A stretch of 64,000 nucleotides of DNA, taken from NCBI GenBank assembly GCA_045627385.1, contig JAZQNO010000034.1, positions 39,450-103,449 on the forward strand, in the 5' to 3' direction. Below, piece by piece: positions 7,416 to 16,756 of the stretch. The stretch is from UBA1757 sp045627385. GTDB lineage: Bacteria; Bacteroidota; Bacteroidia; Bacteroidales; UBA1402. Numbering within the stretch: position 1 is the stretch's first letter; each line of letters opens with the position of its first letter. The position numbers were made by a program, and so were the translations under genes. The notes beneath the pieces were generated by a model. The model did not search any database and was not told the origin of the DNA. It saw nothing but the letters and a program-made list of their open reading frames with translations.

Positions 7416-8765
7416 ATGGAAAAGAAATCTAACAGTCTGAAGAGTACCATCGCGGTCTCTCTCACCAATTATCTCGATGCCGGCGCCATCGTGGCCGGCG
7501 CCAGCGGCCTGACGCTCTGGCAGCACTATCTGGGCTTGAGCGAAATCAGCCTCGGATGGCTCAACTTCATCAGTGCCAACTGTCTGGGTGCCGCTATCGG
7601 TGCCATCATCGGAGGTGTGCTCGCCGACAAGTTCGGACGCAAATTCATCTACACCTACAATCTGCTTGTCTATATGGCCGGCGTTCTGCTCGTCATGTGT
7701 TCGGTCAATTTCCCGATGCTGCTGGCAGGCTTCCTGCTGACTGGCATCTCGGTCGGTGTGGGCGTTCCCGCATCCTGGACTTACATTTCGGAGAGTTCTG
7801 AAATCGAGAACCGCGGACGCAACATCTGCATCTCGCAGATGTCTTGGGGTATCGGACCGATGATCATCCTGCTGCTGGGCATGTTCTTCGCCCCCGGCGG
7901 ATATCTTTTCGGTGTGGTCGAGTGGCTGGCTCAGGCCATCGGCGGAGCCGGTCTGGCCGAGAATGCCGTCAATGTGTTCAGCTCGCGTCTGGTCTTCCTT
8001 TCGCTGTTCATCGTCGCTTTCATCGCCTGGAACCTGCAGCGCGGTCTTGAAGAAAGCTCCGAATGGAAAAACAGCAAGGAAAGCGCGAAGTCGAAAGGCG
8101 AAGACAACGGCATCATCAAATCCTTCGGCGTGCTGTTCAAAAACAAGGTGGCCATCCGCGGCGTCGCCTTCCTGGCCGGTATCTATCTGACCTGGAACCT
8201 GGTGGCTTCCGTGATGGGCTTCTTCCAGCCTCATATTTACGAAACCGCCGGCGGTGTCACCAACGAGCAGGCCAATCTGATGAACTTCATCCAGTGGGCC
8301 ATCATTGTCGCCACCACTTTCGTCACTGCCAAACTGATTGACCGTGTCAGCCATAAGGTGTTGTATGTCATCGGTCTACTGTTGGCGCTCAGCGCCTGGT
8401 TCATCATCGTGTTCATCGGTGTGAACGGCCAGTTCGGACTTTGGGCGTTCGCCATCCTCTGGGGTCTCGAAGGCGGTGTTTCCGTACAGATTTTCTATGC
8501 GCTCTGGGGTTCTGAACTCTTCCCCGCCAAATTCCGTGCCGGCGCTCAGGGCCTGATGTTCTTCATCGTCCGCGGCTTGTCGGCTGTATGGGGCCTGATT
8601 TTCACCAATATCTACGGCGAAAACGGCGAAGGCTTCACCTTGGCCGCCTGGTGCATGATTGTCCTTTTGCTGATCTCCCTTGTCGTCGGTGTCATCGGTT
8701 GCCCGAAAACCCGCGGCAAATCTTTGGAGCAGATTACCGAAGAACGTTACGGAGACAATTATTGA
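7416..8765 (+). CDS. MFS sugar transporter (sugar-porter type)
   Basis: Inner-membrane permease of 449 residues with about twelve hydrophobic segments. Seen: the major-facilitator motif GGVLADKFGRKFIYTYN after the second segment, SESSEIENRGRNICISQMS in the sugar-porter style, and a charged central loop (EESSEWKNSKESAKSKGEDN) dividing the two halves. The start MEKKSNSLKSTIAVSL is chosen over an upstream in-frame ATG at 7332, which would lie inside the promoter. It precedes a cytoplasmic GH78 gene and is divergent from a glycosidase-like lipoprotein, so uptake of rhamnose-containing oligosaccharides or of the freed sugar is likely. The exact substrate and the coupling ion cannot be read from sequence. 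Confidence 0.85.
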   Translation: MEKKSNSLKSTIAVSLTNYLDAGAIVAGASGLTLWQHYLGLSEISLGWLNFISANCLGAAIGAIIGGVLADKFGRKFIYTYNLLVYMAGVLLVMCSVNFPMLLAGFLLTGISVGVGVPASWTYISESSEIENRGRNICISQMSWGIGPMIILLLGMFFAPGGYLFGVVEWLAQAIGGAGLAENAVNVFSSRLVFLSLFIVAFIAWNLQRGLEESSEWKNSKESAKSKGEDNGIIKSFGVLFKNKVAIRGVAFLAGIYLTWNLVASVMGFFQPHIYETAGGVTNEQANLMNFIQWAIIVATTFVTAKLIDRVSHKVLYVIGLLLALSAWFIIVFIGVNGQFGLWAFAILWGLEGGVSVQIFYALWGSELFPAKFRAGAQGLMFFIVRGLSAVWGLIFTNIYGENGEGFTLAAWCMIVLLLISLVVGVIGCPKTRGKSLEQITEERYGDNY

Positions 8766-8779
8766 TTGATGAATCCTGT

Positions 8780-8820
8780 CGGGTCAGAGATGGAGCGATC
8801 TGTCTCTGACCCGTTTTTAT
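8780..8820 (+). terminator. Terminator between transporter and rhamnosidase genes
   Basis: Perfect 11-base stem CGGGTCAGAGA (8780-8790) with TCTCTGACCCG (8803-8813), loop of twelve bases, then TTTTTATTTT. It lies between the transporter stop and the GH78 ATG only 65 bases away, so the GH78 gene depends on read-through or on a promoter inside the transporter gene. Confidence 0.85.
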
Positions 8821-8830
8821 TTTCGAGCGT

Positions 8831-11080
8831 ATGAAGAATCATAAGGCCAGGTGGATCTGGTATCCGGGCGATTTTGAAATCTGGTTGGGAAACCGTTTCA
8901 ACAACCGGCGCACTGAGAGGGGTGCCGTTTTCCCTCCTTTTTGGAAACAGGACAGCCATTGGCCAACAGTCGAATTCTCCCGCACGGTGGAATTGGAAAA
9001 GGATGAGACCATACGGATATCCGTGGAAGGGCAGTTCAATTTCATGCTTGACGGAAAGCTCCAGTTCGGACAGCCTTCGCATTTCCGCCTGCCTGCAGGC
9101 AAGCATCAGATCAATATCAAGGTGCACAATCCGCAGACGCCTCCCGCTCTGTACATTTCCGGAGAAACGCTTGTCACCGACGAGTCTTGGCTGGCCACCT
9201 ATGAAGATAAGATCTGGATTGACGAGAATGGGGTTTCGCACGGTTCTGGCGTTTATGTGCCGGCCGCTTGCTGGAAATTCGCATCCCCCAAGGCCGGACC
9301 TTCCTCTTTTGCCCTGTCACGCCGGCCGATGAAGCCTGTCGCCCGCAAGTGCCTCAAGGGGACGAAAGACTGTGTTTGGGATTTCGGCCGTGAAACCATG
9401 GGCTATCTGGTGCTCGGGAACATTTCCGGAACGGGTCACATAGACATCTTCTACGGCGAAAGTTACGAGGAATCCGTCGATGCCGATTTCTGTGAAACGC
9501 TCGATCGTCTGAAAGTGTCGGCCGACAGCGTCTGTGACCTGGGCCATAAAGTCACACGGTCACGAACTGACGGCCGTCTCGATTTCGTCCTGCCCGAAAG
9601 CAAGGCCTTCCATTTTGTCCGGGTGAAGTGCTCTGCCGGCGTTTCCGTTGGTACGGTCTCCATGGAATACGAGTATCTGCCTCAAAACGCCTCCACCAGC
9701 GGCTCTTTCTCTTGCAGTGACCGCAGACTCGACAAAATCTGGCAGGTTGCGGCCTATACGATGGACCTCACCACGCGCGAGTTCTTCATGGACGGCATCA
9801 AACGGGACCGTTGGACTTGGAGCGGTGACGCCATCCAGTCTTATCTGATGAACTATTATCTGCGTTTCGATACGGAAACGGTGAAGCGCACCATCCGTCA
9901 GCTGAGAGGAAAGGATCCGGTGACGGCCCATGTGAACACCATCATGGACTACACCTTTTACTGGTTCAAGTCGATTCTGGACTATTATCAGTTTACCGGT
10001 GATTTGGAATTTGTCCGGGAAATGTACCCGCGCATGCGCTCGTTGATGGAATATTGTCTGAAACGTACGGTCGCAAAGGAACAGGCTTCCGAAAAATATG
10101 CGGCTTCCGATGTGACCGGTCTGATGGAAGGTCAGCCCGATGACTGGATATTCGTGGATTGGGTCGATTTCCCCATGCACAAACGGGGCATCATGTCTTT
10201 CGAACAGATTCTGTTCGCCAAAAGTCTGGAAACGATGAAGGTCTGCGCCTGTCTGTTGGCAGAGCACCCGCTGGCCAATCCGCCGCAGGGCTCCCTCTCG
10301 ACAGAAGACTACCGCTTGGACAGCAAACGCTTCGAAACGCTTTTCGCAATGGTACGGGAACGCACCGACAAGGTTTTCTGGGATGAGAACCGTCAGGCCT
10401 ACCTCCACAACGTTGAAGACGGCCGACTCAATCCGATGGTGACCAAATTCCCCAATATGATGGCGATGATTTTTGGATATGCCGACGAATCGCGTTGCCA
10501 AGCCATCAGTCGTGAGGTGATGCTCAACCCCGAAGTGGAAGCCATCACCACGCCTTATATGCGTTTCTATGAATTGGAAGCGCTCTGCGAAATGGGCATG
10601 CAGGATCATGTGCTGAAGGAAATCAGAGATTATTGGGGAGGCATGCTGGATTGCGGGGCCACTTCTTTCTGGGAAAAATACAATCCCTCCGAGTCGGGCA
10701 CCCAACATCTTCAAATGTATGGCCGGCCCTACGGAAAGAGTCTCTGCCACGCCTGGGGCGCGTCGCCTATCTATCTGCTGGGACGCTATTTCTTGGGTGT
10801 CAAGCCATTGAAACCGGGATACGAGGAAATCTCCATCCGTCCCGTGTTGAGTGGCCTGAACTGGATGAAGGGCCGTGTGCCGACACCTTACGGTCCGGTT
10901 TGCGTGACTGTGGACACTGAAGAGATTCGTGTGCGGATTCCGGCCGGAAAGGCCTTCGTCTTCTTCCATTCTTCGATGGAACCGAGTGTTTCAGACGGCA
11001 AACTGGAGCGAATCGGGGAGGGCGAGTACCGTCTTACCGTCGAAGGCTCTTCTGAAGTGAGCATCCGATATCAGGCCTGA
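8831..11080 (+). CDS. Alpha-L-rhamnosidase, GH78 family, cytoplasmic
   Basis: 749 residues without signal peptide, so it acts inside the cell on imported oligosaccharides or glycosides. Seen: an N-terminal beta domain (WIWYPGDFEIWLGNRF, VSVEG-type strands), a second beta domain, then the (alpha/alpha)6 catalytic part starting near residue 310 with GIKRDRWTWSGDAIQS, the DRxxWxGD motif of GH78, followed by DWVDFP, TSFWEKYNPSESGTQHLQMY and SLCHAWGASPIYLLGRYFLG, all typical of the family; a C-terminal beta domain closes it (SIRPVLSGLNWMKGRVPTPYG). It hydrolyses terminal alpha-L-rhamnose, as found in rhamnogalacturonan and plant glycosides. The 3' end overlaps the convergent PTS IIBC gene by ten bases. 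Confidence 0.88.
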   Translation: MKNHKARWIWYPGDFEIWLGNRFNNRRTERGAVFPPFWKQDSHWPTVEFSRTVELEKDETIRISVEGQFNFMLDGKLQFGQPSHFRLPAGKHQINIKVHNPQTPPALYISGETLVTDESWLATYEDKIWIDENGVSHGSGVYVPAACWKFASPKAGPSSFALSRRPMKPVARKCLKGTKDCVWDFGRETMGYLVLGNISGTGHIDIFYGESYEESVDADFCETLDRLKVSADSVCDLGHKVTRSRTDGRLDFVLPESKAFHFVRVKCSAGVSVGTVSMEYEYLPQNASTSGSFSCSDRRLDKIWQVAAYTMDLTTREFFMDGIKRDRWTWSGDAIQSYLMNYYLRFDTETVKRTIRQLRGKDPVTAHVNTIMDYTFYWFKSILDYYQFTGDLEFVREMYPRMRSLMEYCLKRTVAKEQASEKYAASDVTGLMEGQPDDWIFVDWVDFPMHKRGIMSFEQILFAKSLETMKVCACLLAEHPLANPPQGSLSTEDYRLDSKRFETLFAMVRERTDKVFWDENRQAYLHNVEDGRLNPMVTKFPNMMAMIFGYADESRCQAISREVMLNPEVEAITTPYMRFYELEALCEMGMQDHVLKEIRDYWGGMLDCGATSFWEKYNPSESGTQHLQMYGRPYGKSLCHAWGASPIYLLGRYFLGVKPLKPGYEEISIRPVLSGLNWMKGRVPTPYGPVCVTVDTEEIRVRIPAGKAFVFFHSSMEPSVSDGKLERIGEGEYRLTVEGSSEVSIRYQA

Positions 11081-12516
11081 GCGGCATCCCATTGCCGGTG
11101 CATGGCGTCGGCCAGAAACTGGACTTTGGTACCGACCACAATCTGAAGCGATTTTCCTCCGGGATGAATGATGCCGGCCACTCCTGTGGCGCGGATGGCG
11201 GTGTCGTCGACCAGCTCAGGCTGGACGAGTTCCAGACGCAGACGCGAAATGCAGTGGTCCAAATCGGCGATGTTTTCTTTGCCTCCCAAAGCGGCTATGA
11301 TTTTTTCCGCCTGACTGTCAAAGTCGTCGGCAGGAGCCTTGTCTTTGGCTCCGACCGTTTCTGCTGATTTTTCTTCACGCCCGATGGTCTTGAGATTGAA
11401 CCGTACGATCAGCCAGCGGAACAGACCATAGTAGACGACGCCCGCTGCCAGACCAATGAGCAGCAGATAAAGCGGATTCAAAGCCATCGGTGATTTCAGG
11501 CACAGCAGGTAGTCGGTGAGCCCCGCACTGAAATTGAAACCGGCGCGCACCGGCAAAGCGGCGACCACGCCTACGGTGATGCCTGTCAGCAGCGCGTGCA
11601 CCAGATAGAGGCCAGGAGCCAGGAACATAAAGGAAAATTCGAGGGGTTCCGTGACGCCTGTCAGGAACGAACTCAAGGCCGAAGCCAGCAGTATTCCGGC
11701 CGCGGCTTTCTTCTGTCCCGGAAGGGCCGTGTGGTACATCGCCAAAGCCGCGGCTGGAATGCCGAACATCATCATCGGGAAAAATCCGCTCATATACTGG
11801 CCGGTGACGCCCAGCTCTCCCTGGCCGCTCCAGAAATCGGGCAGGTCGTTGATGCCGGCTATGTCAAACCAAAAAACTTGATTCAGTGCGTGATGCAGAC
11901 CGAAAGGAATCAGCAGACGGTTGAAAAAACCATAGATGCCGGCTCCGACAGCTCCGCTCTTCGTGATCATCGTCCCCAGTGAAATCAGACCGTTGAACAG
12001 CAGCGGCCAGATGAAAAGCAGGGGAAGCGCCGCCAGGCAGCTGATGCAGGCCGAGACAATGGCCACCGAACGTTTTCCGCTGAAAAAGGCGAGCGCGTCG
12101 GGCAGTCGGGTGTCTTTGAAACGGTTGTAAGACCAGGATCCGATGAGGCCTGCGACAATGGCCATCAGAACGTTGGCCGTTTTTCCGAAGGCGGCGTCGG
12201 GACGCATTCCCAGCATTTCGATACATGTCGGAGACAGGAGCGAAGTGAGCACCAGCCAACTGACGAGGCCCGACAGGGCCGAAACACCGTTGCGGTCGCA
12301 GGACATTCCGATGGAAATGCCGATGGCGAACAGAAGGGGAATGTTGTCGATGACGGCACCGCCCGCCTGAATCATATAGTGGGCCAAAGCGCTAAGCCAA
12401 TTGGTCTCACCCGAGGGAAGCAACCAATAACCGATGCCGATGAGGATGCCGGCCACCGGAAGACAGGCTACCGGAAGCATCAGCGATTTGCCCAGCCGCT
12501 GGAGAAATTTCATCAT
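11071..12516 (-). CDS. PTS IIBC component, glucose/N-acetylglucosamine family
   Basis: 481-residue membrane permease of the phosphotransferase system; it takes up and phosphorylates a hexose. Residues 1 to about 370 form the IIC part with about ten hydrophobic segments, including GVTEPLEFSFMFLAP, the family's conserved TEP motif near the sugar site. After a linker (about 375-400) comes the IIB domain with DHCISRLRL, whose Cys422 is the expected phosphorylation site, and the typical IHPGGKSLQIVVG end. A IIA domain is absent but is supplied by the separate gene at 14411. Last gene of the operon. Which of glucose, GlcNAc, maltose or a related sugar is carried cannot be decided; a nagE/ptsG-like role is the simplest reading. 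Confidence 0.9.
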   Translation of the reverse strand: MMKFLQRLGKSLMLPVACLPVAGILIGIGYWLLPSGETNWLSALAHYMIQAGGAVIDNIPLLFAIGISIGMSCDRNGVSALSGLVSWLVLTSLLSPTCIEMLGMRPDAAFGKTANVLMAIVAGLIGSWSYNRFKDTRLPDALAFFSGKRSVAIVSACISCLAALPLLFIWPLLFNGLISLGTMITKSGAVGAGIYGFFNRLLIPFGLHHALNQVFWFDIAGINDLPDFWSGQGELGVTGQYMSGFFPMMMFGIPAAALAMYHTALPGQKKAAAGILLASALSSFLTGVTEPLEFSFMFLAPGLYLVHALLTGITVGVVAALPVRAGFNFSAGLTDYLLCLKSPMALNPLYLLLIGLAAGVVYYGLFRWLIVRFNLKTIGREEKSAETVGAKDKAPADDFDSQAEKIIAALGGKENIADLDHCISRLRLELVQPELVDDTAIRATGVAGIIHPGGKSLQIVVGTKVQFLADAMHRQWDAAQA

Positions 12517-12528
12517 AGTTGGGAAATG

Positions 12529-12777
12529 TTAGGGGAGAATGGCGCGGATGGCTTCAGCGGCCTGCACTTCGTCAGTGCCGTTCAGTTGGAACTGCATTTC
12601 GTCGCCCGATTTCAGCCCCAGCATCATAAGGGACATGATGCTTTTGGCATTGACGGTTTTGCCCTTGGCAGTCAATTGAATGTCGGACTGGAAAGTGGCG
12701 GCCGTGCGGGCCAGCAGACCGGCGGGACGCGCGTGCATTCCCAGCGGGTCTTGGATGATGTGCTTGAAAGTGTTCAT
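12529..12777 (-). CDS. ptsH: Phosphocarrier protein HPr
   Basis: 82 residues, the usual HPr length. It carries phosphate from enzyme I to IIA. The active-site His15 sits in GMHARPAG, and Ser46 in AKSIMSL matches the site phosphorylated by HPr kinase in other bacteria; whether such a kinase exists in this genome cannot be seen. The gene overlaps the end of ptsI by four bases and precedes the IIBC gene by 12 bases. Cytosolic. Confidence 0.95.
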   Translation of the reverse strand: MNTFKHIIQDPLGMHARPAGLLARTAATFQSDIQLTAKGKTVNAKSIMSLMMLGLKSGDEMQFQLNGTDEVQAAEAIRAILP

Positions 12778-14414
12778 TTTCGTTCAGATTCGTTCAACAG
12801 AGCCCGTCGGATGGCGGGCAGACAGGCGGGCGATGCCGAAAGGCTGTCAAGGCCCAGTTCGGCCAGCCGGCAGCAGAAAGACTCGTCATGAGCGGCTTCT
12901 CCGCAGACACAGGTCTTGACACCATGCCGTTTGGCCGCTTCAACGGTCAACTGGAGCAGTTTCCAGAGGGCGGGGTGCCGATGGTCGAAACAATCGTCCA
13001 ACTGTGGATTTTCCCGGTCGACGGCCAGGCAATACTGGGTCAAATCGTTGGTGCCTATGCTGAAAAAGGCCTGACCGCCGGTCTGAATGCCTTTCAGCCG
13101 TATGGCCAGCTCGTCCGCCAACAATGCGGCCGCCGGGGTCTCTATCATTATTCCAAGTGGAATTTCTTTAAAACCGACATTTTCCGAGCGGAGTTCGTCT
13201 TGCACGCTTCGGATGTGCTGCCCGATCTGCTCCACTTCCTCCACCTTCGAAATCAGCGGAAACATCAAGGCCAGCTGCCCGTAGGCGGAGGCTCGATAGA
13301 CCGCCCTCAGCTGGCAGCGCAACAGTTCGGGATGCTTCAAGCTGTAGCGGATTCCTCTCAGGCCCAAGGCCGGATTGTTTTCGGGCAAACGCTCCAAACA
13401 AGGCGCCTGTTTGTCGGCTCCTATGTCCAAAGTGCGGATGACCGCCTGCCGAGGTGACAGCCGTCTGGCCATTTCCCGGTAAGTTTCGAACAGCTCGTCT
13501 TCGCTGGGACAAGTTTGACGCCCGATGTACTGGAACTCGCTGCGCATCAGACCGATGCCTTCCGCACCGTAACGTTCGACCGATTCCAGCTCTTCCAAAT
13601 GGCCGATATTGGCCAGCAGGTGTATTTCTTTTCCCCGAAATCGTACGGGGCCCGTCCAGGCCATGTCGTCTGGAACGGAAACGGTGGCATTCAAGCTCGC
13701 TTCCGCTTGCCGAAAGGTCGTCTCATCGGCATCCCAAAAGAATTCTCCATCTTTCAGAACGGCCTTGACATCAAGGTCGAAATCGATGTCATCGAGTGTT
13801 TTGTCGCGGCAAATCAGGCAGGGAATGCCCATCGAGGCTGCCAAAATGGCGATGTGGGAATGTATGGATCCTTCCTGCAGTACCAGTCCGAGCACATTGG
13901 CTTTGCCCAGCTCGGCCAACTGGCCGGGAAGGAGAGTCCTGGCCACTACGATGGCCGCTCGAGTCATCTGAAGGCTGTCCGTCTGATGAGTCAGACAGTT
14001 GACCAGCAGCGATGCGATGTCGCGGATGTCGGCTGCCTTGCTCTGCATGATTTTCTCTTCCATATTTTGGAAAATGTCTGCGAAAAAATCGCCGGCTTGC
14101 AGAACGGCTTTGACGGCGCTGCATCGGTCTTGGCTGATGGCATGAAAAATGGAGTCTGACCATTCGGGGTCGGCAAGCATCAGCCGTTGGGCTTCGAAAA
14201 TCTCGGCTTCTTGAGGGCCGCTTGCCGCCGCCACTTTCTGCGCGCGGGCATCCAACAGTCGGTCTGCCTGAGCCTGAGCCTCCTGATATTTTCCCCATTC
14301 GGCCTGAGAGTCGGCACATAATCCGTCCCAATGGCCAAGTTCGGTTTTCCTGATCCGATAAACGGGACCTGCCGCCGTGCCATGGTTGAGCGTTTCTCCT
14401 TGAAACCGTTTCAT
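12774..14414 (-). CDS. ptsI: PTS enzyme I (phosphoenolpyruvate-protein phosphotransferase)
   Basis: 546 residues; takes phosphate from phosphoenolpyruvate and passes it to HPr. The start at 14414 overlaps the stop of the IIA gene (ATGA), which is why I reject the longer frame starting at 14492. Seen: the swivel domain with the phosphorylated His187 in GSIHSHIAI (family form GGxTSHxAI), the PEP-site loops LLANIGHLEELE and GIGLMRSEFQYIGR, GIMIETPAAALLADE, SIGTNDLTQYCLAVDRENP and CVCGEAA. All key parts are present, so it should be active. Slightly shorter than the roughly 575 residues of typical enzymes I. Part of a complete PTS operon, which is rare in Bacteroidota. Confidence 0.95.
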   Translation of the reverse strand: MKRFQGETLNHGTAAGPVYRIRKTELGHWDGLCADSQAEWGKYQEAQAQADRLLDARAQKVAAASGPQEAEIFEAQRLMLADPEWSDSIFHAISQDRCSAVKAVLQAGDFFADIFQNMEEKIMQSKAADIRDIASLLVNCLTHQTDSLQMTRAAIVVARTLLPGQLAELGKANVLGLVLQEGSIHSHIAILAASMGIPCLICRDKTLDDIDFDLDVKAVLKDGEFFWDADETTFRQAEASLNATVSVPDDMAWTGPVRFRGKEIHLLANIGHLEELESVERYGAEGIGLMRSEFQYIGRQTCPSEDELFETYREMARRLSPRQAVIRTLDIGADKQAPCLERLPENNPALGLRGIRYSLKHPELLRCQLRAVYRASAYGQLALMFPLISKVEEVEQIGQHIRSVQDELRSENVGFKEIPLGIMIETPAAALLADELAIRLKGIQTGGQAFFSIGTNDLTQYCLAVDRENPQLDDCFDHRHPALWKLLQLTVEAAKRHGVKTCVCGEAAHDESFCCRLAELGLDSLSASPACLPAIRRALLNESERK

Positions 14415-14881
14415 TTCTTGAGTCTGATGAGAACGTCTCCTGCGGAGACACAGCCTTCTTCCTGGCAGGTGATGCCGGCGAAGTCGTTCCAATTGCAGAT
14501 GATGACAGGTACGGTGTCGTCGAATCCGGCCTGTGCGATGGCCTGAAGGTCAAAACGCAGCAGAATGTCTCCTTTTTTCACTTTCTGCCCCTGCGATACT
14601 TGTGGTTCAAATCCTTTGCCTTCCATGCGGACGGTGTCGACGCCCACGTGGATGAGCATTTCTATGCCCTTGTCGCTTTTCAGACAAAGTGCGTGTCCGG
14701 ATTCGTAGAACACGCAGACTTCACCGTCGAACGGAGCGGTGACAAGCCCTTCCGAAGGCTTGACGGCGACCCCTTTCCCCAACATTTCCTGACTGAACGC
14801 CTCGTCCTTGACATCCTTCAACGGAAGGCACTGTCCGGAAAGGGGAGAGGCTATTCTGATGTCTTTAGTGAACAGTCCCAT
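14411..14881 (-). CDS. PTS IIA component, glucose type (Crr-like)
   Basis: 156 residues forming one IIA-Glc domain. Both active-site histidines are present: His63 in SGHALCL and His78 in IEMLIHVGVDTV, which is the phosphorylated one. SPLSGQCLPL at the N-terminus and VKKGDILLRFD near 120 are typical. It receives phosphate from HPr and gives it to the IIB domain of the IIBC protein encoded last in the operon. The start lies only three bases after the stop of the beta-helix glycosidase gene, and its stop overlaps the ptsI start. In enterobacteria this protein also controls transport and cyclase activity; nothing here shows whether it does so. Confidence 0.93.
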   Translation of the reverse strand: MGLFTKDIRIASPLSGQCLPLKDVKDEAFSQEMLGKGVAVKPSEGLVTAPFDGEVCVFYESGHALCLKSDKGIEMLIHVGVDTVRMEGKGFEPQVSQGQKVKKGDILLRFDLQAIAQAGFDDTVPVIICNWNDFAGITCQEEGCVSAGDVLIRLKK

Positions 14882-14884
14882 CGT

Positions 14885-16756
14885 TTATTTCCTGATGAAT
14901 TCCCATTGTTTTTCCAGTCCGGCTTCGCGACAGACATCTTCGGATACCTGGGGACCGTTGTTTTCCCACAGGTTCAGACCCGGCTGATTCTGCCCGAATT
15001 TGGCTTCCGTGCACCAGTTGTTTCGGATGGTCATCCAGGAAGAGGCTTCGTCGAGGTAGATGTAATGGCCTTGAGTCTTGTCGTGTACATATTCGGGGTG
15101 GTAGATGTCGTGAATCCAGTTGCCTTCAATCAGGGTCCCCACTTGGGCGGAGAGCGTATAGATGCCGCCGCAGCTGTAATTGTGACGGCCGAAATGATGC
15201 ACGTTGTTGAAACGGATAAGGTTGTCTTTCATACAGTTGGCCTCTCTTATCCAGCCCCAGCCCACACTGATGCCGCTATAGGGCATTTCGGCCACTTCGT
15301 TATGCTCGATGCGGAAATCGCGCACATATCCGGCGATGATGCCGACACAGCCCCAATACTCGTTGGCGCAGTCGTATATGTAATTGTTGCAGATGCTCAT
15401 GGCGCTGCAGACTTCGCGCAGATCCTGTGGCTGATAAGCCAGGTGGGTCTCGATGCCCGGATCGGAAAATTTTCCGGCGACCAAGGCGCTGCCGGCGATG
15501 TCCTGGAACCGGCACCCTTCCACCCGGTCTTCAAAAGCTCCTTCTATGTAGTCCAAACCGGCTGCGCCGAGATGCTCGAAAGAACAGTTTTCGAAGAAAG
15601 TGTTCTGTACGCCGCGCAGACAGACCGACGCCGGCTGACGTCCTATCCAGGCTTGGTTTTCCAACTGAGCCTTGGCGGGGGTGCCTTCTTTCAGCAGTTT
15701 GTAGGCGTCCAGCAGGTACATGCCGGCTTGAAGTGGCACATAACCCATCTCCGAAGGCCGGTTCCAAGCGCTGTGACTGAAGGTGATCCCTGCGAATCCG
15801 ATGTGATGGACCGGACTGTCCAGACTGCCTTCCACGCGGACGAGCGTTTCCAGCCAAGGAACGAACACCTCGGCCTTCTTCATGTTTTCGCCCTCTCTGG
15901 GAATATAATATATAAGGTCTCTGTCATAATCGGCATACCATTCGCCCGGCTTGTCCAGCAGACAGAGCATGCCGCTGATGCGATAAGGGGAATTGCCCTG
16001 TTCGGAAATGACGATCGGGGGCCATGGGTGTTCGAATTCCAGCCGGCTTTCCGGCGATTCAAACCACAGAGTCGTCTGATGGTCTTTGACTTTCATGTCC
16101 TTGATGCGCAGCAGAGCGGTTTCCCACATCTGGTGAACGAAAAGTTCGGGTCTGTCTCCTTCGTACGCCTTGAACTGGCCGGCGACGGTGATGCTCCGAC
16201 CTTCCCTGTCGACCGACAGCACTTTGTCCAATGAATGGCTGTCTTCGACGTCACAGGCTTTCAAGGCTTTCTGTCCGTTCACATAAAGTTGCCTGGGTTC
16301 GACAGGTCTTCCAGCGACGCGAGGAAGTTCGGCCACCCAGACCTTGGACGCCTGGACGTTCAGAGCCGATGAGGGCGCTTTGGAGAGTTTTTTCCATCCT
16401 TCCACTCTGATGCCGCCGCTCAAAACCACCTGGGCCCCTTCGGCGGCACAGATGAGGGTGGGGCAGTCTTCCGTACCGGAATCTTCAGGTCTGATGAGCA
16501 GAGGCTCTTCCATGAAATAGGTGCCTTCTTCCAGAATGATGCGGACGGATTCGCCCAAATCTTTCTTTTCTCCCTCAGGTAGGCTGTTGATTCGGCGCCA
16601 TTCCCGCACCTCGCGCAGGGCGGACTGGAGGCTCGCTTTGGGGGAACTCTGCCCGTCGGAGAGGTCGTTTCCCTTGAGACTGACGTGGATGTCGGCCGCC
16701 TGAACCTGTACCAGGGCCAGCAGGCTGACAGATAAGGAAAGGATGATTTTTTTCAT
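14885..16756 (-). CDS. Exported parallel beta-helix glycosidase-like protein (GH141-like)
   Basis: 623 residues with signal peptide MKKIILSLSVSLLALVQVQA, so exported. The opening ADIHVSLKGNDLSDGQSS, then SLQSALREVREWR, EGTYFMEEPLLIRPEDSG, QVVLSGGIRVEGW and RQLYVNGQKALKA follow the pattern of GH141-type right-handed beta-helix enzymes, a family known for alpha-L-fucosidase and xylanase activity. Later repeats such as NTFFENCSFEHLGAAGLDY, VEGCRFQDIAGSALVAG and FRIEHNEVAEMPYSGISVG are beta-helix rungs. The start at 16756 overlaps the vanZ-like stop (ATGA); the longer frame to 16933 lacks a signal peptide. It is directly followed by PTS genes, so it probably releases the sugar that the PTS imports. 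Family call is by eye; a polysaccharide lyase is the alternative. Confidence 0.72.
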   Translation of the reverse strand: MKKIILSLSVSLLALVQVQAADIHVSLKGNDLSDGQSSPKASLQSALREVREWRRINSLPEGEKKDLGESVRIILEEGTYFMEEPLLIRPEDSGTEDCPTLICAAEGAQVVLSGGIRVEGWKKLSKAPSSALNVQASKVWVAELPRVAGRPVEPRQLYVNGQKALKACDVEDSHSLDKVLSVDREGRSITVAGQFKAYEGDRPELFVHQMWETALLRIKDMKVKDHQTTLWFESPESRLEFEHPWPPIVISEQGNSPYRISGMLCLLDKPGEWYADYDRDLIYYIPREGENMKKAEVFVPWLETLVRVEGSLDSPVHHIGFAGITFSHSAWNRPSEMGYVPLQAGMYLLDAYKLLKEGTPAKAQLENQAWIGRQPASVCLRGVQNTFFENCSFEHLGAAGLDYIEGAFEDRVEGCRFQDIAGSALVAGKFSDPGIETHLAYQPQDLREVCSAMSICNNYIYDCANEYWGCVGIIAGYVRDFRIEHNEVAEMPYSGISVGWGWIREANCMKDNLIRFNNVHHFGRHNYSCGGIYTLSAQVGTLIEGNWIHDIYHPEYVHDKTQGHYIYLDEASSWMTIRNNWCTEAKFGQNQPGLNLWENNGPQVSEDVCREAGLEKQWEFIRK

